Below are positions 27,078 through 35,854 of a stretch of 51,706 nt of DNA, one piece after another; the first letter of the stretch is position 1; each line of letters begins with the position of its first letter. The stretch covers positions 1-51,706 of the forward strand of contig OMVS01000006.1 of NCBI GenBank assembly GCA_900314575.1, given 5' to 3'. This DNA is from an uncultured Olsenella sp. Lineage in GTDB: Bacteria > Actinomycetota > Coriobacteriia > Coriobacteriales > Atopobiaceae. The position numbers were made by a program, and so were the translations under genes. Under the pieces are notes generated by a model that did no database searches, had not been told where the DNA came from, and saw only the letters and a program-made list of their open reading frames with translations.

Positions 27078-28706
27078 CTAGCCCTGCTGCTCCTCGACGG
27101 GGAAGGAGGCCCGCTCCTCCACGGCGTCCGTCGCGAGCCCGAGCTCCTCGATGACGTCGCCCGCCATCACGCCGCGCGACCCGTAACGCTTGGAGGCGAG
27201 CCGCGCCGCCTCGCCGTGGACCTCGCAGGCCATCGCGCACACGAGCGGCAGCGCCTCCTCGCCCTCCTCGCCCGCGCCGCGCCGCCTCGCGAGCGAGGCG
27301 CCCATGACGCCGGAGAGCACGTCGCCCGAGCCGGCCGTCGCGAGCGAGGCGGGGCCGGGCTTGGGCAGCAGGGCCACCTCGACGCCCACGCACGCGGTCG
27401 CCGTGCCCTTGGAGACGACGCAGATCTCGCTGCCACCTTCGGCCCAGACCACGCGGCGCGCCGCGTCCATGGCGGCCGTCAGGGAGTCGGGCGGGTTGTC
27501 CGGCTGGCCGACGAGCCTGCCGAGCTCGCGGCGGTGCGGGGTGAGCACGACCGGCGCGTTTCGGCGCAGGAGCTCCGGGAAGCTGTCGAGGCGGCCGGAG
27601 GTCAGGCGCGAGAGGCAGTTCAGGGCGTCGGCGTCGAGCACGAGGGGCACGTCGCACTCCAGCAGCCCCGAGACGACCGACATGGTCGAGGGGTTCACGC
27701 CCATGCCGCACCCGCACACGACCGTCGCGCTCCTCTCGGCCAGCCTGCGGAGCCCGTCCCGGGCGTCGGCCGCGAAGGTGCCGCTCTCCGGGTCCGTCGG
27801 CAGGCCCACGACGGGGATCTCGAGGAGGTGGGCCTGCACCTGGGCCGCGATCGCGTCGGGGACGGCAAGCGTCACGTAGCCGGCGCCGGCGCGCGCCGCC
27901 GCGCGGGCCGCCATGACGGGCGCGCCCACGTAGCGCTCGGAGCCGCCGACCACGAGGACGGACCCGCGCGCGTACTTGTCGACCGCGGAGGAAGGTGGGA
28001 CAAGGACGTCGAGGTAGTCGCCCGCCTCGACGCGCCACGCGACGGGGTCCGCCTCGACGAGCAGGCGCTCGGTCTGCTCGGCCAGAGGCGCCACGACGAT
28101 GGCGCCCGCGAGGTCCCGACCGTCGTCGGAGAGCAGGCCCGGCTTGAGGCAGAGCATGGTCACCGTGACGTCGGCCATGACGCCGCCGGCGGGGGCGTGG
28201 CCGGTCTGCGCGGACAGCCCGCTCGGCACGTCGACGGAGACCACGCGCGCCCCGGAGCGGTTGAGGCAGTCGATCCAGATGTCGAAGGGCGCCTTGGGCT
28301 CGCCGTGGAAGCCCGTGCCGAGCATGGCGTCGACCACGACGTCCGCCTCGTCGAGCAGGGCCTCGAGGCGCTCGCGCGGGGGCGCCACCTCGATGGGGAC
28401 GCCCGCGGCCCGAGCGCTCGTCGCCACGACGTGGGCGAGGTCGCTCTCGATGTCGTCGGGGGAGACGGGCGAGACGACCGTGACGTCCTCGCCCTTGCCG
28501 CGCAGGGCCTCCGCCGCGACCCAGCCGTCGCCGCCGTTGTTGCCGAAGCCTGCGAGCACGAGGACCTGGTGCACGTCCTCCATCCGCTCGACCTCCTGGG
28601 CGCAGGCGTTGCCCGCGCGGCGCATGAGCTCCGCGAGGCTCACGCCCTCGCCCGTGAGGGCCTGCTCCACGGCCCTGACGTCCTCTACGTTGAGAACTGG
28701 CTGCAT
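27078..28706 (-). CDS. nnr: bifunctional NAD(P)H-hydrate epimerase/dehydratase
   Basis: Nnr repairs hydrated NADH and NADPH. Residues 1-215 form the YjeF-N epimerase (LAGFGNNGGDGWVAAEAL, VVDAMLGTGF, SVDVPSGLSA). Residues 225-520 form the ribokinase-like ADP-dependent dehydratase (VLVVGGSERYVGAP, LDADALNCL, TPHRRELGRL, GSGDVLSG with the catalytic Asp). The full length is 542 residues. The start at 28706 is five bases after the acpS stop, with its GAGGAG inside the end of acpS, so the two are translationally coupled. Confidence 0.97.
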   Translation of the reverse strand: MQPVLNVEDVRAVEQALTGEGVSLAELMRRAGNACAQEVERMEDVHQVLVLAGFGNNGGDGWVAAEALRGKGEDVTVVSPVSPDDIESDLAHVVATSARAAGVPIEVAPPRERLEALLDEADVVVDAMLGTGFHGEPKAPFDIWIDCLNRSGARVVSVDVPSGLSAQTGHAPAGGVMADVTVTMLCLKPGLLSDDGRDLAGAIVVAPLAEQTERLLVEADPVAWRVEAGDYLDVLVPPSSAVDKYARGSVLVVGGSERYVGAPVMAARAAARAGAGYVTLAVPDAIAAQVQAHLLEIPVVGLPTDPESGTFAADARDGLRRLAERSATVVCGCGMGVNPSTMSVVSGLLECDVPLVLDADALNCLSRLTSGRLDSFPELLRRNAPVVLTPHRRELGRLVGQPDNPPDSLTAAMDAARRVVWAEGGSEICVVSKGTATACVGVEVALLPKPGPASLATAGSGDVLSGVMGASLARRRGAGEEGEEALPLVCAMACEVHGEAARLASKRYGSRGVMAGDVIEELGLATDAVEERASFPVEEQQG

Positions 28707-28711
28707 TCAGA

Positions 28712-29269
28712 TCACTCCTCAGGGGAGGCCTCGCGCGCGCCGGGGGCGTCCTGCCCGGACGCGGCCCCAACAGCCCCCGCAAGACCGGTTTCCTGTATCC
28801 GCTCGAGCTCGTCTATGACGGAGCGCGCCCGCCTGAACGACCGCCTGAGCTCCTCGCCCGCGTCCGGCTCGCGCTTCTCCTCCGGGCGCACCTCCGCCGT
28901 CACCGCGACCGCGTTGGCCACGGCGACCTCGCGGGTGTAGGAGAGCGAGAGCGCGACCTCGCGTACGCCAGCGGCCTCGGCGGCCTCGAGGGCGCGTCCC
29001 GAGAGCGTCACGCGCACCTGGCCCCCCTCGTGGCCGACGCTCACGTCGTCGAGGCCGCAGGAGCCCCGCCCCGTGAGCCCGAGCGCGCGAGCCACCGCGC
29101 CGTGCGCCGCGAAGCAGGCGGCGTAGCGCTCCTCCGGGCGCGCGCCCCTCTCGCACCAGGCGCGCTCCTCGGCCGAGAAGCCCCGCTCCGCGAGCCGAGG
29201 ACGTCGCGCCCGCGCCCGCCTCACGCGCGAGATCTCGAGCATGTCGACGCCGACGCCCGCCTGAGCCAC
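28712..29269 (-). CDS. acpS: holo-ACP synthase-like protein with altered catalytic motif
   Basis: AcpS transfers phosphopantetheine from CoA to acyl carrier protein. The N-terminal GVGVDMLEISRV (Asp9 a Mg ligand), FSAEERAWC, ACFAAHGAVARALGL and the VALSLSYTREVAVANAV segment place it in the AcpS family. At 185 residues it is longer than the usual 120 because of a charged C-terminal extension from about residue 130. The normally strict KE of FAAKEAxxKA reads His56-Gly57, so the second Mg-binding Glu is missing. It may be inactive, use another ligand, or have a changed role. The start is the GTG at 29269, nine bases after glmM. Confidence 0.8.
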   Translation of the reverse strand: MAQAGVGVDMLEISRVRRARARRPRLAERGFSAEERAWCERGARPEERYAACFAAHGAVARALGLTGRGSCGLDDVSVGHEGGQVRVTLSGRALEAAEAAGVREVALSLSYTREVAVANAVAVTAEVRPEEKREPDAGEELRRSFRRARSVIDELERIQETGLAGAVGAASGQDAPGAREASPEE

Positions 29270-29278
29270 GCCCGCCCC

Positions 29279-30616
29279 CTAGGCCTCGAACGGCTTGAGG
29301 GCGCGGACGATGACCTCGTCCGCCTGCCTGCACTGCTCGGCGGTCGGGGCCTCGGCGAGGACCCTCACCAGGGGCTCGGTGCCGCTCGCGCGCACGAGCA
29401 CGCGCCCGTCGCCGCCGAGGAGCTCCGACGCCTCCCTCGTCGCCGCCTGGACCGCCTCGGAGGCCATGGCGGCGTCCTTGTCGCCCACGCGCACGTTGAT
29501 GAGGACCTGCGGGTAGAGCACCACGGGGCGCGTGAGCTCGGAGAGGGGCTCGCGCTCGGCGCGGATCACCTCACAGACGCGCAGGGCGGTCATGATGCCG
29601 TCGCCGGTCTTCTCGATGTCGCCGAAGATGATGTGGCCGGACTGCTCGCCGCCGAGCGAGTAGCCCATCTCGCGCATGCGGGCGTAGACGTTCTTGTCGC
29701 CCACGGCGGTCGTCTCGTAGGAGAGGTGCGCCTCGTCGAGGGCGCGGAAGAGGCCGAAGTTGGACATGACCGTGGGGACGACCGTGCCCTTGGCCAGCCT
29801 GCCGTGCTTGTTGAGGTACTTGCCGCACACGTACAGGATCAGGTCGCCGTCCACCACGTGGCCGCGCTCGTCCACGGCGATGCAGCGGTCCGCGTCGCCG
29901 TCGAAGGCGAAGCCCACGTCGAGGGCGTTCTCGACCACGTGGCGCTGCAGGCGCTCGATGTGGGTGCTGCCGCAGTCGACGTTGATGTTGAAGCCGTTGG
30001 GCGCATTGTTGATGACGCGCACGTCCGCGCCGAGGGCGTCGAAGACCGGCTTGGCGACCGAGGAGGCGGCGCCGTTCGCGCAGTCCAGGCCCACCTTGAC
30101 GCCCTGGAGCGAGAAGTTGGCGCTGGCGATGAGGCTCGCGATGTAGCGATTGCGGCCCTGCATGTAGTCGACGGTGCAGCCAATCTTGTCGCCCGTGGCG
30201 AGCGGCACGTCTACGAGGCCGTCGATGTAGTCCTCGATCTTCTGGAGGACGTCCTCCTCCATCTTGTAGCCCTCGCGGTTGACGAGCTTGATGCCGTTGT
30301 CCGAGTAGGGGTTGTGCGAGGCCGTGACCATGATGCCGCAGTCGAAGCTGCCGTCCACGACCTCGTAGGAGAGGCCGGGCGTGGGGATCACGTGCAGCAT
30401 GTAGGCGTCCGCGCCCGAGGCCACCAGGCCGGCGACGAGGGCGCTCTCGAACATGTAGCTGGAGCGCCGGGTGTCCTTGCCCAGGACGACGCGCGCCTTG
30501 CGACCACGATGGATGCCGTAGTACCAGCCGACGAACCGGCCGATCCTGTAGGCATGATCCACCGTAAGGCCCTCGTTTGCCCGACCCCTGAAGCCATCGG
30601 TGCCGAAGTATTTCAT
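29279..30616 (-). CDS. glmM: phosphoglucosamine mutase
   Basis: GlmM converts glucosamine-6-phosphate to glucosamine-1-phosphate for UDP-GlcNAc and peptidoglycan. The 445-residue protein has the phosphoserine loop VTASHNP (Ser100), the metal loop DGDADRC (239-244), GGEQSGHI and the phosphate-binding RASGTEPLVRV. The start at 30616 (MKYFGTDGFRG) has GGGGAGGAG upstream. A strong terminator separates it from rpsI, and acpS follows after nine bases. Confidence 0.98.
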   Translation of the reverse strand: MKYFGTDGFRGRANEGLTVDHAYRIGRFVGWYYGIHRGRKARVVLGKDTRRSSYMFESALVAGLVASGADAYMLHVIPTPGLSYEVVDGSFDCGIMVTASHNPYSDNGIKLVNREGYKMEEDVLQKIEDYIDGLVDVPLATGDKIGCTVDYMQGRNRYIASLIASANFSLQGVKVGLDCANGAASSVAKPVFDALGADVRVINNAPNGFNINVDCGSTHIERLQRHVVENALDVGFAFDGDADRCIAVDERGHVVDGDLILYVCGKYLNKHGRLAKGTVVPTVMSNFGLFRALDEAHLSYETTAVGDKNVYARMREMGYSLGGEQSGHIIFGDIEKTGDGIMTALRVCEVIRAEREPLSELTRPVVLYPQVLINVRVGDKDAAMASEAVQAATREASELLGGDGRVLVRASGTEPLVRVLAEAPTAEQCRQADEVIVRALKPFEA

Positions 30617-30732
30617 CGCGTCTCCTCCCCGGGCGACCTGGATGCGTCTAGGCGTGGCCACGCGCCGCGCGGCCCGAGATGACATGGTACCAACCGCAGG
30701 GCGCATGAGCGCCCTCCCCGGACAGACGGCAT

Positions 30733-30765
30733 AAGAAAAGGGGACCCGCACGTGCGGGCCCCCTT
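30733..30765 (-). terminator. Rho-independent terminator after rplM-rpsI
   Basis: A long GC stem (30738-30751 with 30752-30765, one bulge) is followed on the minus strand by TTCTTAT. It lies 27 bases beyond the rpsI stop. Confidence 0.85.
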
Positions 30766-30791
30766 GGAGCGGCGTAGCCTGTGACGCGGCC

Positions 30792-31187
<396 letters not shown>

Positions 31188-31190
31188 CGG

Positions 31191-31631
31191 TTAAGCCTCC
31201 AGATCGATCTTGACGGGGTTCTGAGCCATGTGCGGGTGCTCCGGGCCAGCGTAGACCTTGAGCTTCATGCCCTGCTGACGGCCGAGGGTCGTCTTGGGGA
31301 GCATGCCCTTGACGGCGTGCTCGATGACACGCTCGGGGTGCTTGGCCATGGCCTCCTTGAAGGACTCGGTCTTGAGGCCGCCGAGCCAGCCGGAGTAGCG
31401 CCAGTAGGACTTGGTGTTGGCCTTGTTGCCCGTGAGCTTGACCTTGTCGGCGTTGATGACGATCACGAAGTCGCCGGTGTCGGTGTTGGGCGTGTACTGG
31501 GGCTTGTCCTTGCCGCGAAGGATCATGGCAGCCTTGGTCGCAAGGCGGCCGAGGGTGGCGCCGTCAGCGTCGATGAGCACCCACTTGCGCTCGACCTCGC
31601 CGGGCTTGGCGAAATGAGTCGACTTGTTCAC
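31191..31631 (-). CDS. rplM: 50S ribosomal protein L13 (uL13)
   Basis: This large-subunit assembly protein has 146 residues and motifs [36 protein letters not shown]-type text and [11 protein letters not shown]. The start is the GTG at 31631 behind TAGGAGGAG. It is the first gene of the L13-S9 operon. The leader can form a hairpin (about GACAGCTC with GGAGCCGTC, near 31653-31675) that might take part in r-protein autoregulation, but this is unproven. Confidence 0.99.
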   Translation of the reverse strand: MNKSTHFAKPGEVERKWVLIDADGATLGRLATKAAMILRGKDKPQYTPNTDTGDFVIVINADKVKLTGNKANTKSYWRYSGWLGGLKTESFKEAMAKHPERVIEHAVKGMLPKTTLGRQQGMKLKVYAGPEHPHMAQNPVKIDLEA

Positions 31632-31729
31632 TTGACTCCTCCTACGTACCTGCGGTCTCGACGGCTCCTGGACGAGCTGTCGCGCTTTTAATGTCAGAGA
31701 TTACGGGGCTCTGTTGCAAAAGCCTTTAG

Positions 31730-31757
31730 ATAATAGCATGCCAACCGCTCAAGTCCA
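31730..31757 (-). promoter_or_regulatory. probable promoter of rplM-rpsI
   Basis: On the minus strand a TATTAT -10 box (31730-31735), extended by an upstream TGC, lies 16 bases from TGGACT (31752-31757), which resembles a -35. The site is about 100 bases before the rplM start. A 10-bp palindrome CCCACGTGGG lies just beyond it at 31786-31795. Confidence 0.5.
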
Positions 31758-31840
31758 GGGGAACACGGCTCGTCCACAAACTTTTCCCACGTGGGCACCC
31801 ATGTCGCCCCGATTGCCGTAAGCTGGGGATATGTGCCACA

Positions 31841-31884
31841 CACGCCGTCGCGGGCGCCGCCTCGGGCGCGCCCGCGACGGCGTG
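31841..31884 (+). promoter_or_regulatory. 17-bp perfect hairpin in the leader of the flavin-reductase-like gene
   Basis: The arms 31841-31857 and 31868-31884 are perfectly complementary around a 10-base loop. The structure ends 27 bases before the ATG at 31912. No T-tract follows. It may be a leader structure affecting mRNA stability or translation. Confidence 0.55.
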
Positions 31885-31911
31885 GTGGGAAGCACGGGAG
31901 AAGGGGTTCTC

Positions 31912-32421
31912 ATGGACGCAAAAGCCCTCTACAAGTTCTCGTCAGGCCTCTACGTCGTCTCCGCGGCGACGGACGACGACTGGGGCGCCTGCCTCATCAA
32001 CACCGGGTTGCAGCTCACGAGCAGCCCACTGCAGGTCGAGGTGGTGGTCAACAAGCAGAACCACACCGAGGGGGTGATCGAGCGGGCCGGCCACTTCGCC
32101 CTCTGCCCCATCACCGAGGAGGCGGACATGCCCTACGTCGGCCGCTTCGGCTTCCGCACCTCCACGGAGTTCGACAAGTTCGCGGGCATCGAGAGGCGCA
32201 CGACCGTCCTGGGCGACCCCTTCACGCCGGTCGCCTCCGCGGCGGTCCTCGCCTGCAAGGTCGTCTCCACCCTCGACGTCGGCACGCACGTGGTCTTCGT
32301 CGGCGAGGTGGTCGACGCCGAGGTGCTCTCGTCCGCGGCGCCCATGACCTACGCCTACTACCACTCGACGCTCAAGGGCAAGACGCCGCCGAAGGCCTCG
32401 TCGTTCGTCCCCGGCGCGTAG
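31912..32421 (+). CDS. flavin reductase-like domain protein
   Basis: This 169-residue protein resembles FMN-binding split-barrel flavin reductases. The sequence begins MDAKALYKFSSGLYVVSA and includes INTGLQLTSSPLQVEVVVNKQNHT and VFVGEVVDAEVLSS. In anaerobes such domains often stand alone or precede rubredoxin modules as NAD(P)H:rubredoxin or flavin oxidoreductases. A partner is not defined here, although a rubredoxin lies about 3 kb away. I chose the ATG at 31912, behind GAAGGGG, over upstream frames that are not protein-like. pfkB follows after 24 bases, so the two may be cotranscribed. Confidence 0.85.
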   Translation: MDAKALYKFSSGLYVVSAATDDDWGACLINTGLQLTSSPLQVEVVVNKQNHTEGVIERAGHFALCPITEEADMPYVGRFGFRTSTEFDKFAGIERRTTVLGDPFTPVASAAVLACKVVSTLDVGTHVVFVGEVVDAEVLSSAAPMTYAYYHSTLKGKTPPKASSFVPGA

Positions 32422-32445
32422 CCGGCTAGCCCCGGGAGGCAGACC

Positions 32446-33378
32446 ATGATCTACACCGTGACGCTCAACCCCGCGGTCGACAAGACCGCCCAGGTGCCGA
32501 ACTTCTCGATAGACGCCGTCAACCGCATCGAGGAGCTGCGCCAGGACGCGGGCGGCAAGGGCATCAACGTCTCGAAGGTCGTCGCCGCGCTCGGCGGCGA
32601 GACCGAGGCGCTGTGCCTGCTCGCCGGCAACGCGGGACGCTGGATCCAGGGGCAGCTCGGGTCGATGCGGATCGCCTGCGACCCCTTCGAGGTGGCGGGC
32701 GAGACGCGCACCAACCTCAAGCTCGTGGACCCCATCCGCGGCACCCACACCGACATCAACGAGCCCGGCCCGACGGTCCCGCGCGAGGCGCTCGCCGAGG
32801 TGCTCTCGGCGCTCGTCTCCAAGGTCACGGGCGACGACGTCGTCGTGCTGGCGGGCAGCCTGCCGGTCGGCGTCTCCCCCGCCCTCTACGCGAGCTGGAT
32901 CGACGAGCTCGGCAGGCGCGGGTGCCGGACCTACCTCGATGCCGACGGCGAGGCCCTGCGGCTCGGAGTCGAGGCCAGGCCGAGCTTCATCAAGCCCAAC
33001 CTCCCCGAGCTCTCCGAGCTGTGCGGACGGCGCTTCCAGGACAACGCCGACGTCGCCCGGACGGCCAGGGACCTCGTGGCCGACGGCATCTCGCGCGTCG
33101 TCGTGAGCCTCGGCAGCGAGGGGGCCCTGTTCGTCAGCGAGGCCGGGGCCTGGCTCGCGCGCGCGCCCAAGGTCACGGTCGGCTCCACGGTCGGCTCCGG
33201 CGACTCGGTCGTCGCCGCAGTAGCCTACTCCGAGCAGGTGGGCCTGGCCGAGGAGGGCACCATGCGGCTCTCCATGGCCTGCGGCGCGGCCAACGCCATG
33301 CAGTCCGGCACCCAGGCGGCCCCGCGCGACCTCGTGGACTCGCTCGTCTCGGACGTCGTCATCGAGCAGGTCCTCTAG
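32446..33378 (+). CDS. pfkB: 1-phosphofructokinase / PfkB family sugar kinase
   Basis: This ribokinase-fold kinase probably phosphorylates fructose-1-phosphate or tagatose-6-phosphate. The 310-residue sequence begins MIYTVTLNPAVDKT and has the substrate motif AGGKGINVSKVVAALGGE, FIKPNLPELSEL, and near the C-terminus GSGDSVVA with the catalytic Asp (usually GAGDS). No PTS fructose genes are adjacent, so the exact sugar is open. The start at 32446 follows GGGAGG. Its TAG stop overlaps the stop of the convergent patatin gene in the palindrome CTAG. Confidence 0.93.
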   Translation: MIYTVTLNPAVDKTAQVPNFSIDAVNRIEELRQDAGGKGINVSKVVAALGGETEALCLLAGNAGRWIQGQLGSMRIACDPFEVAGETRTNLKLVDPIRGTHTDINEPGPTVPREALAEVLSALVSKVTGDDVVVLAGSLPVGVSPALYASWIDELGRRGCRTYLDADGEALRLGVEARPSFIKPNLPELSELCGRRFQDNADVARTARDLVADGISRVVVSLGSEGALFVSEAGAWLARAPKVTVGSTVGSGDSVVAAVAYSEQVGLAEEGTMRLSMACGAANAMQSGTQAAPRDLVDSLVSDVVIEQVL

Positions 33379-34367
33379 GCGGGGTCGCCCTCGCCTCCGC
33401 GCAGGAACTCCCTGAGCGCACCCAGGCGCCTGGTCGCCTGGGTGCGTCCATCCACGTACAGCTCGAGCAGGGGCTCCCCTTCCTTCTCCGCCGTGGCGAC
33501 GCCGACGGGCGCGGAGGGCGAGAACACGAACGCGCGCCCCTCGGCCTCGAGCTCGCGGACGCGTGCGTACTGCGCGTTGTACCGCTCGGCACGGGTCTCG
33601 AGCGCGTGGGTGTAGTAGGGGTACTCGTCGTAGCGGTGCGACCTCACCACGAGGGACTCGGTCGAGCCATCCTTCCGATAGCTCTCGTGCTGCGTGAGGA
33701 CCACCACGGCGCGGCTGGCGGGCGCGAGCCCCGCGGGCGTGGGCGACGCGCCCTCGCCCAGGGCCATCTCGACCGGGACCGAGTCCGTCGTCCCGCCGTC
33801 GAGCAGGCGCCTGCCCGCGACCTCGACCGGACGCGAGAAGAGCGGGAGCGAGGCCGAGGCCCGCACCATGTCCACGTCGTCGGGGAGCCTCTTGCACTCG
33901 AGGTAGACGGGACTGCCGAACACGACGTCCGTGGCGACGCAGAGCATCCTCAGCCGGTTGGCGTTGAACGTCCGCACGTCGCAGGGGTCGATCCGCTCCT
34001 GCACCTCGTGGTAGAGGAACCGGTCGCCCGTGAGGTTGCCCGTGCGGGCGAACGAGCGCAGCGACATCATGCGCTTGTCGTCGCGAAAGGCCAGCATGAT
34101 GCGGATCGTCCGCCCGATCTGACGCGACTTGTAGCTCGCCGCGTTGAGCGCGCCGGCCGACGTCCCCCAGACGCTGCCGAAGTTGTAGATGCCATTCTCC
34201 ATGAGGACGTCGAGCACGCCCGCCGTGAAGACGCCGCGGTAGCCGCCGCCCTCGAGCACGAGGGCGTTTTCCGGCGAACCGGTGGGAACCTCCCGGCCGG
34301 CCGGCGCCTCGGACCCCTCCGAGAGGCTCCCGTGCGCGCCCGCGCGCGCCATGTCCTTCTCGCCCAT
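33375..34367 (-). CDS. patatin-like phospholipase
   Basis: This predicted lipid acyl hydrolase has 330 residues. It contains the oxyanion loop GGGYRG, the nucleophile elbow GTSAG and the catalytic Asp in LLDGGTTDSVPV, the Ser-Asp dyad of the family. No signal peptide or membrane segment is evident, so it is probably cytoplasmic or membrane-peripheral, as in the YjjU/RssA-type branch. The first 35 residues are polar and variable. It converges with pfkB, sharing four bases, and its 3' coding region contains a 12-bp hairpin at 33417. Confidence 0.92.
   Translation of the reverse strand: MGEKDMARAGAHGSLSEGSEAPAGREVPTGSPENALVLEGGGYRGVFTAGVLDVLMENGIYNFGSVWGTSAGALNAASYKSRQIGRTIRIMLAFRDDKRMMSLRSFARTGNLTGDRFLYHEVQERIDPCDVRTFNANRLRMLCVATDVVFGSPVYLECKRLPDDVDMVRASASLPLFSRPVEVAGRRLLDGGTTDSVPVEMALGEGASPTPAGLAPASRAVVVLTQHESYRKDGSTESLVVRSHRYDEYPYYTHALETRAERYNAQYARVRELEAEGRAFVFSPSAPVGVATAEKEGEPLLELYVDGRTQATRRLGALREFLRGGEGDPA
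33417..33446. terminator. hairpin inside patatin 3' coding region, possible pfkB terminator
   Basis: A perfect 12-bp inverted repeat CGCACCCAGGCG/CGCCTGGGTGCG encloses six bases. It begins 39 bases after the pfkB stop and lies in the last codons of the convergent patatin gene. There is no T-tract on either strand. Confidence 0.35.
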
Positions 34368-34544
34368 GGCTCCCCCTTCGATCGCTCCGCCCCCCAGCCC
34401 AGGACCTGCCGGGGTAGCGTTTCATTTCCCAGTTTCCGGCAAGTCTAGTCGTTGCGCCCGATCCGACGCGCCGGCGTCTAGGGGCCCGCGCGTCGGGTAT
34501 ACTGAGAGGGTCGCGCCGGCGAGGAGCCGGGGGCGGCGCGTAGC

Positions 34545-34573
34545 TTGACATTCGCATGGTGGCCAGTCCCATC
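34545..34573 (+). promoter_or_regulatory. probable tmRNA promoter
   Basis: A perfect TTGACA (34545-34550) lies 17 bases before CCCATC (34568), a weak -10, which would start transcription only a few bases before the mature tmRNA 5' end. A second possible -10, TATACT at 34497, would give a longer precursor. Confidence 0.45.
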
Positions 34574-34584
34574 GCCATCTCAAT

Positions 34585-34952
34585 GGGGGCGACTGGTTTC
34601 GACAGGGTAGGTCTGAGATGGGAAGCAAGCCGTGGTCGCCTCTCCACGCTAATCAGGGACACCGTCAAATTTAATTGACAACACTGATTCTTACGAGCCT
34701 CTGGCTCTTGCTGCTTAGTTAACCTAACCAGCACGTCAATCCGTCGGTCTCCCCTGCCGGCGGTGCGGCGTCATCTCAGGGGGATGCGCGTGCGGACGTA
34801 GCCGGTATGCCGCACGCCAAGGCCGAACCGGCTCGGACGCCGAACGCGGGTCACCGGGTGCGAGGCGTCCTAGACCCAACCGGTGACTGAGCTTGGAGAA
34901 ACCCGTCAGGGACCTGCCTTGGACCGGAGTTCGATTCTCCGCGCCTCCACCA
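34585..34952 (+). ncRNA. ssrA: tmRNA (ssrA)
   Basis: tmRNA with SmpB rescues ribosomes stalled on broken mRNAs and adds a degradation tag. The 5' GGGGGCGACTGGTTTCGAC pairs through its first seven bases with CGCCTCC before a genome-encoded ACCA end at 34949-34952, giving a tRNA-like acceptor stem with one G-T pair. The T-arm GGAGTTCGATTCTCC is present. The tag frame runs 34677-34718 from GAC to a TAG stop and encodes DNTDSYEPLALAA, expected after a tRNA-derived Ala; the ALAA end is the usual protease signal. A strong terminator follows. Confidence 0.97.
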
Positions 34953-34991
34953 TACGAGAAGAGCGCGGGCGCCTGCGCCCGCCAGATGCAC

Positions 34992-35030
34992 GAGGGCGCC
35001 CCGCCGCGAAAGGCGGGGCGCCCTCTTTTC
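34992..35030 (+). terminator. Rho-independent terminator of tmRNA
   Basis: A perfect 14-bp stem (34992-35005 with 35012-35025), loop GCGAAA, is followed by TTTTC. It ends the tmRNA transcript 40 bases after its 3' end. Confidence 0.92.
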
Positions 35031-35109
35031 TACCTATGCCAACCTATGGGAGCAGACGGCACGGCTGGGCCGCAGCCCTTGGCGCAGGCGCGCCGAGGGG
35101 CCGCGAGCG

Positions 35110-35253
35110 CTACTCCTCGACCAGCTCGAACATGTCGGGGCCGACGCCGCAGACGGGGCAGACGTAGTCCTCGGGGAGCTCGGGCGTGTCCACGGTGACC
35201 TCGAAGCCGCAGACGGTGCAACGGAACGTGTAGGTCTTCTTCTCTTCGGCCAT
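35110..35253 (-). CDS. rubredoxin
   Basis: This 47-residue one-iron electron carrier has two CxxCG knuckles, CTVCG and CPVCG, separated by about 20 residues. The conserved aromatic in YTFRC and the acidic, proline-containing middle (TPELPEDYVCP) are present. The usual W of the family is absent. The start at 35253 has AGAGAGG upstream. It is a short gene between the tmRNA terminator and smpB, typical of an anaerobe; it may pair with the flavin-reductase-like protein or the polyferredoxin. Confidence 0.93.
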   Translation of the reverse strand: MAEEKKTYTFRCTVCGFEVTVDTPELPEDYVCPVCGVGPDMFELVEE

Positions 35254-35386
35254 GACGGTAGCCTCTCTCTTCGCGGCGCACACCCCTGGGGCGCGCCTCT
35301 GCCTTGGTGAGGTTTGGGGGGCCAGGCAGGGACCCCTCTCGGTCCATGGTACCCCATGGGCGCCCGGGCCGACGCGCGATTGCGCC

Positions 35387-35854
35387 CTACCTGCTGCGCT
35401 CCTTGAGGGCGCGCTGGATGTCGCGGTCCGCCTGGCGCGCCGCCAGGTCCTGACGCTTGTCGTAGAGCTTCTTTCCGCGGCCGAGGCCGATCGCGAGCTT
35501 AACGCGGCTGGCCTCGTCGAAGTAGAGCTCGATCGGGACGAGCGCGAGGCCCTTGGCCTGGAGCTTCTGCTCGAGGTAGCGGATCTGGCGCCGGTGGAGG
35601 AGGAGCTTGCGCCTCCTGTCCGGGTCGACGTTCCAGATGCTGCCGTTCGAGTAGGGGTGGACGTGCACGCCCACCAGCCAGGCCTCGCCACCACGGATCT
35701 GGCAGAAGGAGTCGGTTATCTGGCAGCCCCTCTCGCGGAGGCTGCGGACCTCGGTGCCCGTCAGGACGAGGCCGGCCTCGAAGGTCTCGTCTATGAAGTA
35801 CGCGTGGTAGGCGGCCTTGTTGCGGGCGATGGTCTTCTTCTCGCGCCTAGGCAT
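35387..35854 (-). CDS. smpB: SsrA-binding protein SmpB
   Basis: SmpB binds the tRNA-like part of tmRNA and occupies the decoding centre during trans-translation. The 155-residue protein has RNKAAYHAYFIDETFEAGLVL, GTEVRSLR, and the basic C-terminal tail with KKLYDKRQDL followed by a helical stretch. The ATG at 35854 lies inside the 3' end of the TPR gene (8-base overlap). Its RNA partner lies 0.4 kb away on the other strand, and RNase R is encoded 1 kb upstream. Confidence 0.98.
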   Translation of the reverse strand: MPRREKKTIARNKAAYHAYFIDETFEAGLVLTGTEVRSLRERGCQITDSFCQIRGGEAWLVGVHVHPYSNGSIWNVDPDRRRKLLLHRRQIRYLEQKLQAKGLALVPIELYFDEASRVKLAIGLGRGKKLYDKRQDLAARQADRDIQRALKERSR

